From NCBI GenBank assembly GCA_014762635.1, contig JABURR010000068.1, forward strand, positions 1 to 64,000: 64,000 bases of DNA, written 5' to 3'. This stretch comes from Paracoccaceae bacterium. GTDB taxonomy: Bacteria > Pseudomonadota > Alphaproteobacteria > Rhodobacterales > Rhodobacteraceae. The position numbers and the translations under genes were made by a program. The notes below the pieces were generated by a model. That model was not told the origin of the DNA and made no database searches. It saw only the letters and a program-made list of their open reading frames with translations. Shown here piece by piece: positions 63,325 through 64,000 of the stretch. Each line of letters opens with the position of its first letter. The first letter of the stretch is position 1.

Positions 63325-64000
63325 ATGCTTCGGGGTCTCGATATCCGCGACATGCTGATCATCGACCGGTTGGAGCTTGATTTCCAGCCGGGCCTGAACG
63401 TGCTGACCGGCGAGACTGGCGCGGGTAAGTCGATCCTTCTGGATGCGCTTGGCTTCGTGCTCGGCTGGCGGGGGCGGGCCGAACTGGTCCGCGCCGGGGC
63501 CGAGCAGGGCGAGGTCACCGCCTGGTTCGACCTGGCGCCTGATCATCCCGCCCGCGCGATCCTGCAAGAGGCCGGATTGCCCGAGGGCGACGAGTTGCTC
63601 CTGCGCCGCGTCAACTCGCGCGACGGGCGCAAGACGGCCTATGTGAACGACCGCCGCACCAGCGGCGAGGTGTTACGGCAACTCTCCGACGTTCTGGTGG
63701 AACTGCACGGGCAGCAGGATGACCGCGGCCTGCTGAACCCGCGCGGGCATCGACTGCTGCTGGATGAATTCGCTGGGTTGGCGCCGGGGATCGAGGCCAC
63801 GCGGGCCGCGTGGCGCGAGTTGGGGGCGGCCCGCAAGGCGTTGGCCGCGGCCGAGACCGCCTTGCAGGAAGTGCGCGCCGAAGAGGAATTCCTGCGCCAT
63901 GCCGTGGCCGAGTTGGACAAGCTGTCCCCCGAACCGGGCGAGGAAGCCACGCTTGACCAGCGTCGCCGCCTGATGCAGGCCGCCGAGCGGATCCGCGAGG
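63325..64000 (+). CDS. recN: DNA repair protein RecN, N-terminal part (runs off the window)
   Basis: The first 225 codons are visible. MLRGLDIRDMLIIDRLELDF, Walker A TGETGAGKSILLDALG and VELHGQQDDRGLL match RecN, an SMC-like ATPase acting in double-strand-break repair. The sequence enters the coiled-coil region (residues from about 165) when the window ends. No LexA box was seen in the short gap after bamD, so any SOS control would act from further upstream. Confidence 0.95.
   Translation, partial: MLRGLDIRDMLIIDRLELDFQPGLNVLTGETGAGKSILLDALGFVLGWRGRAELVRAGAEQGEVTAWFDLAPDHPARAILQEAGLPEGDELLLRRVNSRDGRKTAYVNDRRTSGEVLRQLSDVLVELHGQQDDRGLLNPRGHRLLLDEFAGLAPGIEATRAAWRELGAARKALAAAETALQEVRAEEEFLRHAVAELDKLSPEPGEEATLDQRRRLMQAAERIRE

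Overview
The window is a high-GC chromosomal segment of an alphaproteobacterium, most likely a marine Rhodobacteraceae (Roseobacter-type) strain. The evidence is the murA-DUF2948-hisD-UPF0262-phosphatase-infA-maf-rng-yacG-tRNA-Phe order, the murB-ddl-ftsQ-ftsA-ftsZ-lpxC-bamD-recN order, a DUF1127 gene followed by CCUCCUCCC-loop hairpins (known from Rhodobacter), a GTTC-N7-GTTC LexA box, two TRAP/ABC uptake systems and several short Rhodobacteraceae-type hypothetical proteins. No species is claimed.

Layout. 1-9.7 kb: the N-terminus of a glutaryl-CoA dehydrogenase, an AbrB-type membrane protein, then a CoxD/CoxE/XdhC/molybdopterin-binding set that resembles the maturation part of a CO-dehydrogenase operon but has no structural subunits, followed by DUF302, a solitary ImuA-like gene with a LexA box, a DsrE-like secreted protein and an aldo/keto reductase. 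10-13.6 kb: a carnitine-degradation module (BKACE enzyme, two small lipoproteins, carnitine dehydrogenase-thioesterase fusion) and a carboxymuconolactone-decarboxylase-like protein. 13.7-16.2 kb: an arsenate-resistance pair (ArsJ-associated GAPDH plus ArsJ, here with a long acidic tail). 16.2-19.1 kb (minus strand): modABC, preceded by a DUF1127 gene and two CcsR-like RNA hairpins. 19.3-23.8 kb: tRNA-Gly, an MsbA-like exporter, an acyl-CoA synthetase and a small membrane protein.

23.9-32.4 kb: tRNA-Thr and the conserved murA-to-yacG housekeeping run ending in tRNA-Phe(GAA), interrupted by an NTF2-like/GNAT/nitrilase-like triplet. 32.4-46.6 kb directly after tRNA-Phe looks like a variable region or island. 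It holds a two-gene ABC exporter, then a catabolic cluster of CoA ligase, crotonase, SDR, amidohydrolase, MarR, complete TRAP transporter, PhzS-like flavin monooxygenase, DUF3237 protein and a decayed acyl-CoA dehydrogenase, and finally an IS3 remnant that truncates an HNH-endonuclease-like gene. The enzyme set matches a beta-oxidation-like route that shortens the side chain of hydroxycinnamates (CouLMNO/Phd logic), and it is the most interesting system in the window.

46.7-52.6 kb: the ROK regulator frcR and the frcBCAK sugar ABC transporter/kinase operon with a transaldolase-like gene, with a readable promoter, operator and terminator. 52.8-54.7 kb: an OafA-type acyltransferase of different base composition. 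54.9-64 kb: the distal division and cell-wall cluster (two DUF2484 proteins, murB, ddl, ftsQ, ftsA, ftsZ, lpxC, bamD, start of recN). The usual upstream partners murG/murC are not present here.
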